Positions 1 to 9,332 of a stretch of 64,000 bases of DNA are shown piece after piece. Location of the stretch: the NCBI RefSeq assembly GCF_009765705.1, contig NZ_LMUX01000016.1, positions 246,837-310,836 on the forward strand. Reading direction: 5' to 3'. Every line of letters begins with the position of its first letter. Position 1 is the stretch's first letter. The notes beneath the pieces were generated by a model. The model was not told the DNA's origin. It was given only the letters and a program-made list of their open reading frames with translations, and searched no databases. The translations under genes were made by a program, and so were the position numbers. Source of the stretch: Burkholderia sp. L27(2015). Lineage in GTDB: Bacteria > Pseudomonadota > Gammaproteobacteria > Burkholderiales > Burkholderiaceae.

Positions 1-1099
1 GCCAAAACGCGCTTAATGCTAGGCGGGCGTCGGCAGGCAATGCGGCCCCGTAACAATCGAGCGCGGCGTCGAGCTTGGGCAGGTGGGCCGCATCCGCTTG
101 TGGGTAAATATGCCAGACGAAGGGACGTTGCGCCCACTGAGCGCGCACGAACGAATCTTCGCCGCGCACGAAATTCAGATCGCAGGCCCACAACAATTTA
201 TCGTAAGCACTCTGCTCGGTGAAAGGAATCGCATGTACGGTCAGCGCGCCGGCCTCGTGCGATTGCCCGACGCCGGATATATCGTGACCGGCATTGCTAT
301 CGGCACCTTGGCCGGTATTCCGACCCGCACCTCGACCCGCATCCCGCTCGAAAAAGCGCGCGACGTCGGCCGAAATGCGACCTTGCGGCACCAGGCACAC
401 CAGTGCGTCGGGCCCATCGCGCCACGCGGCCAGCAGAGCGGGTAGGGCGGGGTTTTCGTAGCCGAACAGCGACACTACCGTCGCGTGCACAGGCGGTGCG
501 GGCACCCCGAGCGATTGCCATAGCCTGGCGAGGTCCGGGGCGGATTGCAACAGGTGCTGGCGTGCCTCGGCCAAGCCGCGTTCGCGTAACACGCCGCCGC
601 TGCCGCGCCGCAAGCCGGGGAAGAAAAAGGTCTTGCGTAATGGGTATCGTGGATGCTGCGACAGTTGCAAATGAAACGCCGCGACCCAATCCTCGGCGCT
701 CAGGTATTCGAGGTTGATCCAGACAGGTGGCTGGCCGTCTTTGGCACGTGCGGCCATCTTCAGTAAATACGCTTGCGGCAGTTCGCAGCCGAATGCTTCG
801 ATGGCGACCTGCGCGCAGTCGTCGTCAAACCGGGCCGTGGGATCTTCGCGCGACCAATGCCGTATATCCACGGCGCCGACCTGTTGGCGCTGCAGATCGA
901 CGTCGATCTGCGGGCACAGCCGCGCGAACGCCTGCAGATCGTCGACCCACAGCCGCACTTGCCAGCCGTGCTCGTGCGCGAGTTGACGCGCCAAGCGCCA
1001 GCACACCCCGATATCGCCGAAATTATCGATGACCGTGCAGAAAATATCGCAGCGCAAGGAAGCGTCACCAGGGGAGGAGCAAGGGTGCTGTCTGAGCAT
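1..1099 (-). CDS. earP: EF-P arginine rhamnosyltransferase EarP (3' end beyond window)
   Basis: EarP transfers rhamnose from dTDP-rhamnose to an arginine of elongation factor P, which lets EF-P rescue ribosomes stalled at polyproline in the cytosol. The minus-strand frame is open from an ATG at 1099 to the left edge (366 codons), so the stop lies outside. It reads CDIFCTVIDNFGDIGVCWRL near the N-terminus, the signature start of the family, then WINLEYLSAEDW, FFFPG, and near the edge LNFVRGEDSFVRAQW, the conserved sugar-nucleotide binding region. A glycine-rich stretch around residues 245-265 (GRGAGRNTGQG...) looks like a lineage-specific insertion in a linker. It diverges from uvrC. The start is the only ATG near the conserved N-terminus; its first dozen residues are not conserved as far as I recall, so a start slightly inside is possible. 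Confidence 0.93.
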   Translation of the reverse strand, partial: MLRQHPCSSPGDASLRCDIFCTVIDNFGDIGVCWRLARQLAHEHGWQVRLWVDDLQAFARLCPQIDVDLQRQQVGAVDIRHWSREDPTARFDDDCAQVAIEAFGCELPQAYLLKMAARAKDGQPPVWINLEYLSAEDWVAAFHLQLSQHPRYPLRKTFFFPGLRRGSGGVLRERGLAEARQHLLQSAPDLARLWQSLGVPAPPVHATVVSLFGYENPALPALLAAWRDGPDALVCLVPQGRISADVARFFERDAGRGAGRNTGQGADSNAGHDISGVGQSHEAGALTVHAIPFTEQSAYDKLLWACDLNFVRGEDSFVRAQWAQRPFVWHIYPQADAAHLPKLDAALDCYGAALPADARLALSAFW

Positions 1100-1317
1100 A
1101 AACGCAGCTGGGGCAATTAGGCAGGTGAAGGGGCCGCTTAGGTAAATATCTTAGGTACGTTTGGGCGGCAAGTATGGACGGCACATATGGGCGAGGCCTG
1201 CCGATTGATCTACACTAAGGGGTAAATCGATTTCAGCCATTATTTTAAAGCATCCCCTAAGCGGGACTGCAGCCGCGGTTTAAACACGGCGCTGCGTTTC
1301 AGAGACCGTTGCACTGC

Positions 1318-3561
1318 ATGTCAGCTACCGAAGAGTTCAAGCCCAAGTCTCACTTGGCCAAACTGCCGCATTTGCCTGGCGTGTATCGTTACTACGATGC
1401 GTTGGGCAACGTGCTGTATGTCGGCAAGGCACGCGATTTGAAAAAACGCGTTTCCAGCTATTTCACCAAGACCCAATTGTCGCCGCGCATTGCGATGATG
1501 GTGTCGCGCATCGCGCGTCTGGAAACCACGGTGACGCGCTCCGAAGCCGAGGCGCTGCTACTCGAAAACAACTTGATCAAGACGCTGGCGCCGCGATACA
1601 ACATCTTGTTTCGCGACGACAAATCGTATCCGTACCTGAAGCTTACAGGTCATACCTATACGCGTATGGCGTATTACCGCGGCTCGGTGGATCGCAAGCA
1701 TCAGTATTTTGGGCCGTTCCCCAGCGCCTGGGCTGTGAAAGAAAGTATCCAGATCCTGCAGCGGGTATTCCAGTTGCGCACCTGCGAGGACTCGGTTTTC
1801 ACCAACCGCACGCGGCCCTGCCTGTTGCATCAGATTCAGCGATGTTCCGCGCCCTGCGTGGGTGCAATCAGCGTTGACGATTACCATCGCGATGCACAGA
1901 ACGCCGCGCGTTTTTTGAACGGCCAGCAGCAGGAAGTCATGAAAGAGCTTGAGGTGAAGATGCATGGCTATGCGTCTGAGCTGAAGTTCGAGCAGGCGGC
2001 GGCGGTGCGTAATCAGATGAGCGCGCTGTCGGCCGTGTTGCACCAGCAGGCGGTCGAAACGGGGGGCGAGAACGACGCCGATATTCTTGCAGTGGTGGCG
2101 CACGGAGGCCGAATCTGCGTGAATCTGGCGATGGTGCGCGGCGGCCGGCATCTGGGCGATCGAGCTTATTTCCCGGCGCATCTGGACCAGGCGCTGACCG
2201 GCGAGAACCTGCCCGATGCGCCACCCGGCGAGGTAGAGCCGCAGGGCGCGCAGGCCGGCGATGCGGTGCCGGGTGTGGTGGCGGATGCGATACCTGAAGC
2301 GACGGCGAGTTTGACCGCAAATGGCGCAACGACGACAGCGGGCGTGGATGAGGTGGCAGAGGAGTCCATCCATGAGCTTGTCGATACGCACGCCCATGCA
2401 CTCGAAATCGAGGTGCTCGAGGCTTTTATCGGCCAACATTATCTTGACCACCGGGTGCCGCCGGTATTGATCGTCAATCACGCGCTCGCGAATCGTGCGC
2501 TCGCGGCCCTGCTCGCCGAGCGCAGCGGCCAGCGGGTCAGCATCGTCAGGCAGCCACAAGGGCAGAGACGGGCCTGGTTGACGATGGCCGAAAACAATGC
2601 GCAGCTCGCGCTCGCCCAGCTCTTGTCGGAGCAGGGCTCGCAGCGTGCACGTACCCGTGCGCTGGCCGAAACCCTCGGGATGGAGCTCGACGACCTGGCT
2701 GTTCTGCGCGTGGAATGTTTCGACATCAGCCACACGATGGGCGAGGCGACGCAGGCGTCTTGCGTGGTGTTCCATCATCACAAGATGCAGTCGGGTGAGT
2801 ACCGTCGATACAACATCACTGGCATTACACCGGGTGACGACTACGCGGCGATGCGGCAGGTGCTCACTCGCCGCTACGAGAAGATGGTGGCGCAGGTGGC
2901 GGCCGTTGCGGCCACGCAAAGCGCAGCCGACACGGCAAATCAGGCGGCTTACGAACGTGCTCATCAGGAGGCGGACATGTCGGCGGACAAGGCGGGTGAC
3001 GCCACCGAAGCCACCGATGTCATCGATGCAAGCGATGCAAGCGATGTTGCCGCCAACGAGGTTTCGCCGCCGGCCGATCGCGGCGAGAGCGACGACACGT
3101 CCCCAGTCGGGGTCGTCCTGCCTAACATCGTGCTGATCGACGGTGGCAAAGGGCAGGTCGAAATTGCCCGCCAAGTGTTCGCCGAGCTGGGGCTCGACAT
3201 TGGCTTGCTGGTCGGTGTCGCGAAGGGTGAAGGTCGCAAGGTCGGGCTGGAAACGCTGGTATTCGCCGACGGACGGCCGGCGCTGGAACTGGGCAAAGAC
3301 AGTGCCGCGCTGATGCTGATCGCGCAGATTCGCGACGAAGCGCACCGCTTCGCCATTACCGGTATGCGCGCAAAGCGGGCCAAGACGCGTCAGACCTCGC
3401 GGCTCGAAGAGCTGGAGGGCATCGGCGCAAAACGCCGTCAGCGTCTATTGGCGCGCTTTGGCGGTTTGCGCGGCGTCATGTCCGCGAGCGTGGAGGATCT
3501 CGCCAGTGTCGAGGGCATCTCGCCCGCGCTGGCCGAGCAAATTCACCGGCAGTTGCATTGA
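1318..3561 (+). CDS. uvrC: UvrABC excinuclease subunit C
   Basis: UvrC makes the 3' and 5' incisions flanking DNA lesions in nucleotide excision repair. The 747-aa product has the N-terminal GIY-YIG nuclease ([20 protein letters not shown]), a UVR domain around residues 205-240, the RNase H-like nuclease core ([22 protein letters not shown]) and C-terminal tandem helix-hairpin-helix ([13 protein letters not shown] ... [12 protein letters not shown]). It is longer than the roughly 610 aa of E. coli because of two low-complexity inserts, near residues 300-350 and 540-595, both Ala/Asp/Glu-rich. The first ATG preceding the conserved region is used here; an in-frame TTG three codons upstream at 1309 is less likely. 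pgsA follows after about 230 bp, as in other Burkholderiaceae. Confidence 0.97.
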   Translation: MSATEEFKPKSHLAKLPHLPGVYRYYDALGNVLYVGKARDLKKRVSSYFTKTQLSPRIAMMVSRIARLETTVTRSEAEALLLENNLIKTLAPRYNILFRDDKSYPYLKLTGHTYTRMAYYRGSVDRKHQYFGPFPSAWAVKESIQILQRVFQLRTCEDSVFTNRTRPCLLHQIQRCSAPCVGAISVDDYHRDAQNAARFLNGQQQEVMKELEVKMHGYASELKFEQAAAVRNQMSALSAVLHQQAVETGGENDADILAVVAHGGRICVNLAMVRGGRHLGDRAYFPAHLDQALTGENLPDAPPGEVEPQGAQAGDAVPGVVADAIPEATASLTANGATTTAGVDEVAEESIHELVDTHAHALEIEVLEAFIGQHYLDHRVPPVLIVNHALANRALAALLAERSGQRVSIVRQPQGQRRAWLTMAENNAQLALAQLLSEQGSQRARTRALAETLGMELDDLAVLRVECFDISHTMGEATQASCVVFHHHKMQSGEYRRYNITGITPGDDYAAMRQVLTRRYEKMVAQVAAVAATQSAADTANQAAYERAHQEADMSADKAGDATEATDVIDASDASDVAANEVSPPADRGESDDTSPVGVVLPNIVLIDGGKGQVEIARQVFAELGLDIGLLVGVAKGEGRKVGLETLVFADGRPALELGKDSAALMLIAQIRDEAHRFAITGMRAKRAKTRQTSRLEELEGIGAKRRQRLLARFGGLRGVMSASVEDLASVEGISPALAEQIHRQLH

Positions 3562-3642
3562 TCACCGTGTTCGCCCACGCATTGGCCCCCTCATTGGGTC
3601 CTTAAGATACACAAGCGGCAACAGGGTCAACGGGCCGAAATG

Positions 3643-3661
3643 ACCGCCGATAGGCGGTTTT
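3643..3661 (+). terminator. Probable weak terminator after uvrC
   Basis: A perfect 6-bp stem ACCGCC / GGCGGT with a GATA loop is followed by a short T run, 80 bp after the uvrC stop. The stem is short, so termination may be partial and pgsA could be partly co-transcribed. Confidence 0.45.
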
Positions 3662-3789
3662 AGCTGACCCCGGAGCGCTCTATGCACAGTAGACGAGCTC
3701 TCTGGCCCGCATTTGCCGTTTATTCGCCTTGTCCGCGCCTGCTTGTGGCGGCACAATGACAGCCTCACTCTCCACGTTACGTTTGCCCC

Positions 3790-4416
3790 ATGCCGTTCAA
3801 CTTGCCGATTTTTCTGACGTGGTTGCGTATCGTGCTGATACCGCTGGTGGTGGGCGTCCTCTTTTTCCCGGATAGCTCGCTGGCCGAACACGATCGTAAC
3901 CTGGCTGCTGCCACTATCTTCGTGTTGGCAGCGCTGACCGACTGGTTCGACGGTTATCTTGCCCGGAAACTCAATCAAACTTCCGCGTTTGGCGCGTTTC
4001 TCGATCCGGTTGCCGACAAGTTGATGGTCACCGCGGCGTTGCTGGTGCTGGTGCAGTTTTCACGGCTGAACGCAGCGATTGCCCTTGTGATCGTGGGCCG
4101 CGAGATCGCGATCTCCGCGTTGCGCGAGTGGATGGCGCAACTGGGCGCCTCGAAAAGCGTGGCGGTGAATTCGCTGGGCAAGCTCAAGACGGCAGCGCAG
4201 ATGACGGCGATACCGCTGCTGCTCTACTACGGTCCTGTGCACCTGGATTTCCTGGTGCCCGGCTGGTCGATCGACCTGAAGGTGTGGGGCACCTGGCTAA
4301 TCGTGTTGGCGGCGATCCTGACCATCTGGTCGATGCTTTATTACATGAAGCTTGCGTGGCCGATGATCCGAGAGAAAACCGATCTGGTCGAAGAGCGCAA
4401 GAAGCTACGCACGTGA
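3790..4416 (+). CDS. pgsA: CDP-diacylglycerol--glycerol-3-phosphate 3-phosphatidyltransferase
   Basis: This inner-membrane enzyme makes phosphatidylglycerol phosphate, the committed step to phosphatidylglycerol and cardiolipin. The 208-aa protein is the usual family length, with several hydrophobic segments (residues 5-25, 85-105, 150-190). It carries the CDP-alcohol phosphotransferase motif DG-x2-AR-x8-G-x3-D-x3-D, seen as DWFDGYLARKL ... GAFLDPVADK at about residues 52-77, which binds metal and CDP. The ATG at 3790 starts the conserved MPFNLPIFLTWLRI segment. It lies between uvrC and a tRNA cluster, the conserved order in Burkholderia. Confidence 0.96.
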   Translation: MPFNLPIFLTWLRIVLIPLVVGVLFFPDSSLAEHDRNLAAATIFVLAALTDWFDGYLARKLNQTSAFGAFLDPVADKLMVTAALLVLVQFSRLNAAIALVIVGREIAISALREWMAQLGASKSVAVNSLGKLKTAAQMTAIPLLLYYGPVHLDFLVPGWSIDLKVWGTWLIVLAAILTIWSMLYYMKLAWPMIREKTDLVEERKKLRT

Positions 4417-4541
4417 TGTGTCGCGTATCTTCGTTGCATCACGCTTGACACATGTGGCTGCGTTATTCATAATCTCGTTCTCGCGTTTGTTGTAGCGCAG
4501 GCAAGACAAACGCGGTTGGTTTCAAAGGGCAGTACGGCAAT

Positions 4542-4569
4542 TTGCATGTGGGTGGCACGCATGCAGAAT
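4542..4569 (+). promoter_or_regulatory. Candidate promoter of the tRNA cluster
   Basis: TTGCAT at 4542-4547 and CAGAAT at 4564-4569 are separated by 16 bp, ending 14 bp before the first tRNA-Gly. The -10 match is modest, so this is an inference from position and spacing. Confidence 0.3.
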
Positions 4570-4583
4570 GAAGGTGACACAGG

Positions 4584-4659
4584 GCGGGAGTAGCTCAGCT
4601 GGTAGAGCGCAACCTTGCCAAGGTTGAGGTCGCGAGTTCGAGCCTCGTCTCCCGCTCCA
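4584..4659 (+). tRNA. tRNA-Gly (GCC)
   Basis: A 76-nt cloverleaf including encoded CCA: acceptor GCGGGAG pairs with CTCCCGC, D-arm contains AGCTCAGCTGGTAGAGC, anticodon loop CTTGCCAAG with anticodon GCC at 4617-4619, and the T-arm holds GTTCGAGCC. It differs from the second copy at 4745 only by C/T in the D loop. Confidence 0.97.
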
Positions 4660-4744
4660 TCGGGTCACAGTAGTGGGTCATAGTAGAAGTAGCAGGCAAG
4701 TTGGCGTAGCAAACAGTAGTCGTCGGCGCATGCAGGCCGTCAAT

Positions 4745-4820
4745 GCGGGAGTAGCTCAGTTGGTAGAGCGCAACCTTGCCAAGGTTGAGGTCGCGAGTTC
4801 GAGCCTCGTCTCCCGCTCCA
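4745..4820 (+). tRNA. tRNA-Gly (GCC), second copy
   Basis: Nearly identical to the tRNA-Gly at 4584 (AGTTGG instead of AGCTGG in the D loop), with the same GCC anticodon and encoded CCA. The two copies are separated by 85 bp, so the pair looks like a local tandem duplication that raises glycine tRNA dosage. Confidence 0.97.
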
Positions 4821-4892
4821 GATTCCGGGGAAGCATCGCTTCCCCTTTTAGTTGGTCATACGCCTGAGGCGTCATCCAGCAGTTCAGATTGC

Positions 4893-4966
4893 GGCGCGAT
4901 AGCAAAGCGGTTATGCACCGGATTGCAAATCCGTGTAGGTCGGTTCGACTCCGGCTCGCGCCTCCA
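4893..4966 (+). tRNA. tRNA-Cys (GCA)
   Basis: A 74-nt tRNA with acceptor GGCGCGA / TCGCGCC, anticodon loop ATTGCAAAT (GCA at 4925-4927), T-arm GGTTCGACTCC and encoded CCA. It is the third gene of the Gly-Gly-Cys cluster and is followed at once by an intrinsic terminator. Confidence 0.97.
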
Positions 4967-4974
4967 AGATAAAG

Positions 4975-4997
4975 CCACCCTCGCGGGTGGTTTTTTT
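4975..4997 (+). terminator. Intrinsic terminator of the tRNA cluster
   Basis: Perfect stem CCACCC / GGGTGG with a TCGC loop followed by seven T residues, 8 bp after the tRNA-Cys CCA. This is a textbook rho-independent terminator. Confidence 0.9.
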
Positions 4998-5019
4998 CGT
5001 TTCAGCACGAGTCAATACC

Positions 5020-5475
5020 ATGATCGAATGGCACTGGAAATTTTTCGCAGCACTGAGCGTCGACGAGCTGTATGAAATGCTCGCGGCTCGTAGTGCGGTG
5101 TTCGTGATGGAGCAGCAATGCCTCTATACCGATCTCGATGGCCTCGATCGTCAGGCATGGCACTTGTACGGGGTCGATGCGGATCTCGCACATACGCCAC
5201 TGGCTGCCTGTGCCCGGATCCTTGTGCCGCATGCCCAGGATCCTAGCGTGCAGATCGGGCGCGTACTGACCACACAGGCTTATCGCGGACGCGGCTTAGG
5301 CAATGCCTTGCTTGAGCAGGCGCTTGCCAGGATTGCGCTGCAATGGCCCGAGGCGCCGATCCGTCTACACGCTCAGGCGCGTCTGCAGCGCTTTTACGCG
5401 GCCTATGGCTTCAACGCCGATTCGGAAGTTCATATCGAGGACGGTATCGAACATCTCTGGATGCAGCGCCGCTGA
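5020..5475 (+). CDS. GNAT family N-acetyltransferase, ElaA type
   Basis: The 151-aa product starting MIEWHWKFFAALSVDELYEML matches the ElaA subfamily of GNAT acetyltransferases, which use acetyl-CoA; the acceptor substrate is unknown. The acetyl-CoA binding region is IGRVLTTQAYRGRGLGNALL (about residues 79-98) with the R/Q-x2-G-x-G/A loop. The end FYAAYGFN ... IEHLWM is the family C-terminus. The ATG at 5020 is chosen over a GTG at 4987, which would place the start inside the tRNA terminator. It is probably expressed on its own. Confidence 0.9.
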   Translation: MIEWHWKFFAALSVDELYEMLAARSAVFVMEQQCLYTDLDGLDRQAWHLYGVDADLAHTPLAACARILVPHAQDPSVQIGRVLTTQAYRGRGLGNALLEQALARIALQWPEAPIRLHAQARLQRFYAAYGFNADSEVHIEDGIEHLWMQRR

Positions 5476-5557
5476 ATCGCGCGAGCGGGTTTCAATCGCG
5501 GGTGTCACTCGGGTTCTAATCGGGCTTTATTGGGAGGTCGGTAATATGGCGTAACAG

Positions 5558-5586
5558 AAAAATATATCGCATTGTGATATATTTTT
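5558..5586. promoter_or_regulatory. 29-bp palindromic operator upstream of the MarR gene
   Basis: Perfect inverted repeat AAAAATATATC (5558-5568) and GATATATTTTT (5576-5586) around a 7-nt centre that is itself largely symmetric (ATCGCATTGTGAT). It ends 41 bp before the MarR-family start codon. The position and AT-rich symmetry fit an autoregulatory MarR operator. It is not a typical terminator because the stem has almost no GC pairs. Confidence 0.65.
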
Positions 5587-5627
5587 TGTTCTCGATCAAC
5601 GCTAGCTTGGTTTCCGAGGTCTCAGCC

Positions 5628-6086
5628 ATGTCCAAACATCTCACGCCCAAGCCGGTAGTCGATGATACCGCCAAGCCAAAAATAACCAAACACGACTTCG
5701 AAGTTCTGTCGCAATTTCGTTATCAGTTGCGCCGTTTTCTGCGCTTTAGCGAAGAGGCCGCCCACGACGAGGGCATCACGCCGCAGCAATACCTGATCTT
5801 GCTGCATATCAAAGGATTTCCGGGGCGGGACTGGGCACACATCGGCGAATTGGCCGAGCGCCTGCAGCTTCAGCCGCATGGCGTGGTGGCGCTGGTCTCG
5901 CGCTGCGAGGCGTTGGGATTGGTGAAGCGTAAGCCCAGTGAACATGATCGGCGCCAGGTCGAGGTGCATCTCGAGGAGCGCGGCATACGTTGCCTGACCA
6001 AGTTGGCGGCCCTGCACCGCGCCGAGTTGAAATCATTGAGCAGCGCGTTTAAAGTGCGTGACCTCGAATTCCACGACGTACAGTAG
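5628..6086 (+). CDS. MarR family transcriptional regulator
   Basis: A 152-aa winged-helix regulator. The helix-turn-helix spans about residues 50-95 (TPQQYLILLHIKGFPGR ... IGELAERLQLQPHGVVALVSRCEALGLV), followed by the wing KRKPSEHDRRQVEVHLEERG, which holds the conserved D-x-R-R. Such proteins bind palindromes as dimers and usually repress their own gene and a neighbour. The ATG at 5628 is chosen because the upstream GTG at 5574 falls inside the palindrome. The convergent gene downstream is a Sco1-like lipoprotein. The ligand cannot be told. Confidence 0.9.
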   Translation: MSKHLTPKPVVDDTAKPKITKHDFEVLSQFRYQLRRFLRFSEEAAHDEGITPQQYLILLHIKGFPGRDWAHIGELAERLQLQPHGVVALVSRCEALGLVKRKPSEHDRRQVEVHLEERGIRCLTKLAALHRAELKSLSSAFKVRDLEFHDVQ

Positions 6087-6098
6087 TAGGCGTCAAAA

Positions 6099-6728
6099 TT
6101 AACTGGGCTGGTTCGTCAGTATCCGTAGGTCGTGCACCAGGGCGTCGACCGAGTCGCTTTCGGTCGCCATCAGTTGCGCATGTCCTGCGCCATCGAATAC
6201 GTAAATTGCCGAGCTATGCGTGACGTCGTAGCTGCCGTCCGCGCGCGGCGTTTCCAGCTCATAAGCGACGCGGTACTCGCGCGCAAGCTCTTCGATTGAG
6301 CGACTCGGGCCCGTCAGCCCAACCGCATGCTCCGCATCGAACGCCTTGACGTAGGCGTGCAGCGCCGGCGGTGTATCGCGGCGCGGATCGACCGTGATAA
6401 ACACAATGCGCACCCGCCGCCCCTGGGGACCGAGCTGCTGAACCGCCTGGGTCAGGCGCGCCATTGTTTCCGGGCAGACGTCGGGGCAAAACGTATAGCC
6501 GAAGTACATCAGCACCACGTCGCCTTTGAACGCGGCTTGCGTGATCGGCCGATTCTCGTCGGAAATCAGGTTGAAAGTCAGGTCGGGTAAATGGCCGCTC
6601 ACATTGGTGAGCTTCCAGTCCGGCGGCGCTTTCGAGCAGGCGCCCAGACTTGCGGCGAGTAGGCCAAGTGCCAGCCAGCCGGCGGCGCGGCGCAGTGCAT
6701 GCTTAAGGTGAGGGGACAGTGCGGGCAT
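6099..6728 (-). CDS. SCO1/SenC family copper chaperone lipoprotein
   Basis: A 209-aa periplasmic, membrane-anchored thioredoxin-fold protein that delivers copper to the CuA site of cytochrome c oxidase or acts as a thiol reductase. The signal peptide ends in a lipobox (ASLGAC, Cys 31). The copper ligands are the CPDVC motif (Cys 81 and Cys 85) and the downstream His in YDVTHSSA (near residue 170). FITVDPRRDTP is another family hallmark. The ATG at 6728 gives a proper signal peptide; an upstream GTG at 6758 only adds ten residues before it. No oxidase genes are adjacent in this window. Confidence 0.92.
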   Translation of the reverse strand: MPALSPHLKHALRRAAGWLALGLLAASLGACSKAPPDWKLTNVSGHLPDLTFNLISDENRPITQAAFKGDVVLMYFGYTFCPDVCPETMARLTQAVQQLGPQGRRVRIVFITVDPRRDTPPALHAYVKAFDAEHAVGLTGPSRSIEELAREYRVAYELETPRADGSYDVTHSSAIYVFDGAGHAQLMATESDSVDALVHDLRILTNQPS

Positions 6729-7090
6729 CGTGCTTGATAGTTGAGCGGGGCGGCACACGTTACGATGAGCCGCAAAGCGAGGAGTGGATAGGCCGGGTAG
6801 GCTGAAGCCTGCGCAAAATATAGCGCATGTACTCGGTCAACGCGAGGTAAGCAGACAAAGAAGCGCTGCGGCTTGCCGTCGCACCTGTGGCGCGACTCGC
6901 CCCATTTGCCTCGTGGGCTTGTCGCAAAAAAGCGCGAAAGCGCGGTAAGATGCAGGCCGTGGATGCGTTGCGCCGTAAAGCGCCATGACGCATCGGGTGG
7001 CCTGCGCGCCGCCCGGTTGCACATGCGACTGCACACACTTTTTATGATGCGCTTCACCCGCGCCGATTCCCGACCCGGAGCACGACCGAT
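6729..7090. other. Gene-free divergent spacer (sco / otsB)
   Basis: 362 bp between two divergent genes. I see no convincing ORF, only overlapping short frames without coding features. It must hold the promoters for both genes. A short GCGC-GAAA-GCGC hairpin and a TAAGAT box near 6943 are the only marks and are too weak to call. Confidence 0.4.
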
Positions 7091-7918
7091 ATGCCGACTC
7101 ACGAGTCTGGTTCAGATTACCTAGTCAGTGCCACTCATGCCGCACTGGTGGTGCAGCACGCTGCATTTTTTCTGGATTTCGACGGCACGCTGGTTGAGTT
7201 GGCGGCCACTCCCGATGCCGTCGTTGTCCCCGATTCGCTCAAGCATTTGCTGGCGGCCCTGGCCGATTTATCTGGCGGTGCGGTAGCCATAGTCTCGGGG
7301 CGTTCGATCGAGAACATCGACGCGATGCTGTCGCCCCTGGTGTTGCCGGTAGCCGGCTTGCACGGCGCAGAATGGCGCGATGCACAAGGCGAGGTGGTGC
7401 GCGAGTTCACGGCCGACCCGCGTCTCGCCGAGATGGCGGAAACGCTGTCCGAGGTGGTCGCCGCCAACCCCGGCTTGTTGCTTGAAACCAAGGCGGCTTC
7501 GCTCGCGCTGCATTACCGCAATGTACCGGACAAGGAAGCCGTGGCGCGAGCCGCCATCGAACAATTGATCGTCGAATATGGCGACGCGTTCGCGTTACAA
7601 GCCGGCAAAATGGTTTTCGAGATCAAGCCGGCAGGCGTCAACAAGGGGCGTGCGATCACGGGCTTGCTCGGCAAGCCGCCATTCATGGGCCGCACACCCT
7701 GCTTTGCCGGAGACGACGTCACCGACGAAGCGGGTTTTGCCGCCGTCAATGCGCTGGGCGGGTTGTCGATCAAAGTGGGCGAGGGGGCTACGTGCGCCAT
7801 GACGCGGGTCGATTCGGTCACACGCTTGTATAAGTGGCTCGAGCAGATCGTGCTGGCTTACTTGGCACAGCCGCAAACCTCGGTGCAAACATCGCCGCAA
7901 GCCCCGTTGCAACCCTGA
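7091..7918 (+). CDS. otsB: Trehalose-6-phosphate phosphatase
   Basis: OtsB removes phosphate from trehalose 6-phosphate to give trehalose, an osmo- and desiccation protectant. The 275-aa HAD-superfamily protein has motif I FFLDFDGTLVEL (Asp 29 and Asp 31 the nucleophile and acid), motif II IVSGRS, the family signature GLHGAEWRD, and motif IV GDDVTDEAGF. The C-terminal tail PQTSVQTSPQAPLQP is low complexity. otsA follows 34 bp later, so the two genes form an operon and act in sequence. The ATG at 7091 lies 11 bp after a GGAG. Confidence 0.95.
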   Translation: MPTHESGSDYLVSATHAALVVQHAAFFLDFDGTLVELAATPDAVVVPDSLKHLLAALADLSGGAVAIVSGRSIENIDAMLSPLVLPVAGLHGAEWRDAQGEVVREFTADPRLAEMAETLSEVVAANPGLLLETKAASLALHYRNVPDKEAVARAAIEQLIVEYGDAFALQAGKMVFEIKPAGVNKGRAITGLLGKPPFMGRTPCFAGDDVTDEAGFAAVNALGGLSIKVGEGATCAMTRVDSVTRLYKWLEQIVLAYLAQPQTSVQTSPQAPLQP

Positions 7919-7952
7919 TGCCAGACCCGCACTTCGCTAAAAGAGTCGATCG

Positions 7953-9323
7953 ATGAGCCGCTTGATTATCGTGTCCAACCGGGTTGCGCCGATTTCCGAA
8001 GGCGGTCCTGCCGCCGGAGGACTCGCGGTTGGCGTCTATGATGCGCTCAAGGAGACTGGCGGTATGTGGTTCGGCTGGTCGGGCGAAATTCTCGCGCATG
8101 ACCAGGCGCAAATCAAACTCGACGAGCGCGGCCCGGTCACGTTCGCAACCATCGGCCTATCGCGGCGCGACTATGATCAGTACTACCGTGGTTTTTCAAA
8201 CGCGACGCTGTGGCCGACATTTCATTTTCGCACTGACTTGACCCAATATTACCGTCACGAATTCGACGGTTATAAACGCGTCAATAGTTGGCTCGCGCAG
8301 CAACTGCTGCCCTTGCTGTTGCCCGACGATGTAATCTGGGTGCACGACTATCACCTGATTCCGTTTGCCGAAGCGCTGCGCGCCGCGGGCGTCAAGAACC
8401 GCATCGGCTTCTTTTTGCATATCCCGTTCCCGCCCGCGCAAATTCTCACGACCGTGCCGCCGCACCAAGCTCTGGTCAAGGCGCTGTGCTGCTATGATCT
8501 GGTCGGCTTCCAGACCCCGGCTGATCTGCGGTCGTTCGTCGACTATATCGTGCATGAGGGGCGGGGGACCGCCCAACCCGATGGCCTGGTGACCGCATTC
8601 GGCCGCACGTTGCGCGCGGGCGCTTATCCGATCGGCATCTATCCGGACGAGATCGCGGAGCTCGCGCAAGCGGGGGCGAGCCGCAAGCCGGTGCAGATAC
8701 TCAAGCAAACGCTACATGACCGCAAGCTGATCATGGCGGTCGACCGGCTCGATTACTCCAAGGGGCTGGTCGAGCGCTTCCGGGCCTTCGAGAAACTGCT
8801 GGAGCAAGCGCCGGCGTATCGCAATCACGTGTCGCTGTTGCAGATTGCTCCGCCGACCCGTTCCGACGTCAATGCCTATCAACAGATTCGCTCGCAACTC
8901 GAAACCGAGGCTGGTCGCATCAACGGCAAGTTCGCCGAACTCGACTGGACGCCGATTCGCTACATTCATCGGCAATACGAGCGCGACACGCTGGCCTCGT
9001 TGTTCCGAGCTGCGCAGGTGGGTTTCGTCACACCGCTGCGGGACGGCATGAATCTGGTCGCAAAGGAATATGTGGCGGCGCAGGATCCGGAGGATCCGGG
9101 CGTGCTGGTGCTGTCGCGTTTTGCCGGCGCCGCTCAGGCGCTGACGGGCGCGCTCATCGTCAATCCGATGGATCTGGCGGGAATGGCCGATGCGCTCGAT
9201 CTTGCTCTGAGCATGTCGCTGGCGGAACGCCGCGCACGCTACGAGGACATGATGGCCGAGTTGCGCGCCAACAATGTGTCGGTGTGGCGCGACCGGTTCT
9301 TGACCGATCTACGCAACCGCTGA
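7953..9323 (+). CDS. otsA: Trehalose-6-phosphate synthase (glycosyltransferase family 20)
   Basis: OtsA condenses UDP-glucose with glucose 6-phosphate. The 456-aa protein is family length, with SNRVAP and GGLAVG at the N-terminus (glucose-6-phosphate and nucleotide loops), WFGWSGE, the HDYHLIPFAEALR catalytic segment near residue 130, VDRLDYSKG near 265, and RDGMNLVAKEYVAAQ plus LSRFAGAAQAL near 360-390 for UDP-glucose binding. It sits directly behind otsB, with convergent termination against the ABC exporter only 9 bp downstream. Confidence 0.96.
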   Translation: MSRLIIVSNRVAPISEGGPAAGGLAVGVYDALKETGGMWFGWSGEILAHDQAQIKLDERGPVTFATIGLSRRDYDQYYRGFSNATLWPTFHFRTDLTQYYRHEFDGYKRVNSWLAQQLLPLLLPDDVIWVHDYHLIPFAEALRAAGVKNRIGFFLHIPFPPAQILTTVPPHQALVKALCCYDLVGFQTPADLRSFVDYIVHEGRGTAQPDGLVTAFGRTLRAGAYPIGIYPDEIAELAQAGASRKPVQILKQTLHDRKLIMAVDRLDYSKGLVERFRAFEKLLEQAPAYRNHVSLLQIAPPTRSDVNAYQQIRSQLETEAGRINGKFAELDWTPIRYIHRQYERDTLASLFRAAQVGFVTPLRDGMNLVAKEYVAAQDPEDPGVLVLSRFAGAAQALTGALIVNPMDLAGMADALDLALSMSLAERRARYEDMMAELRANNVSVWRDRFLTDLRNR

Positions 9324-9332
9324 TCGGTCAAA

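Noticed and set aside
1558-3345. 595-aa frame on the minus strand opposite uvrC
   Set aside because: Arg/His-rich antisense shadow in a GC-rich gene; uvrC on the plus strand is fully conserved.
6599-7102. 167-aa minus-strand frame over the sco/otsB spacer
   Set aside because: Overlaps the sco signal region out of frame and has no coding features.
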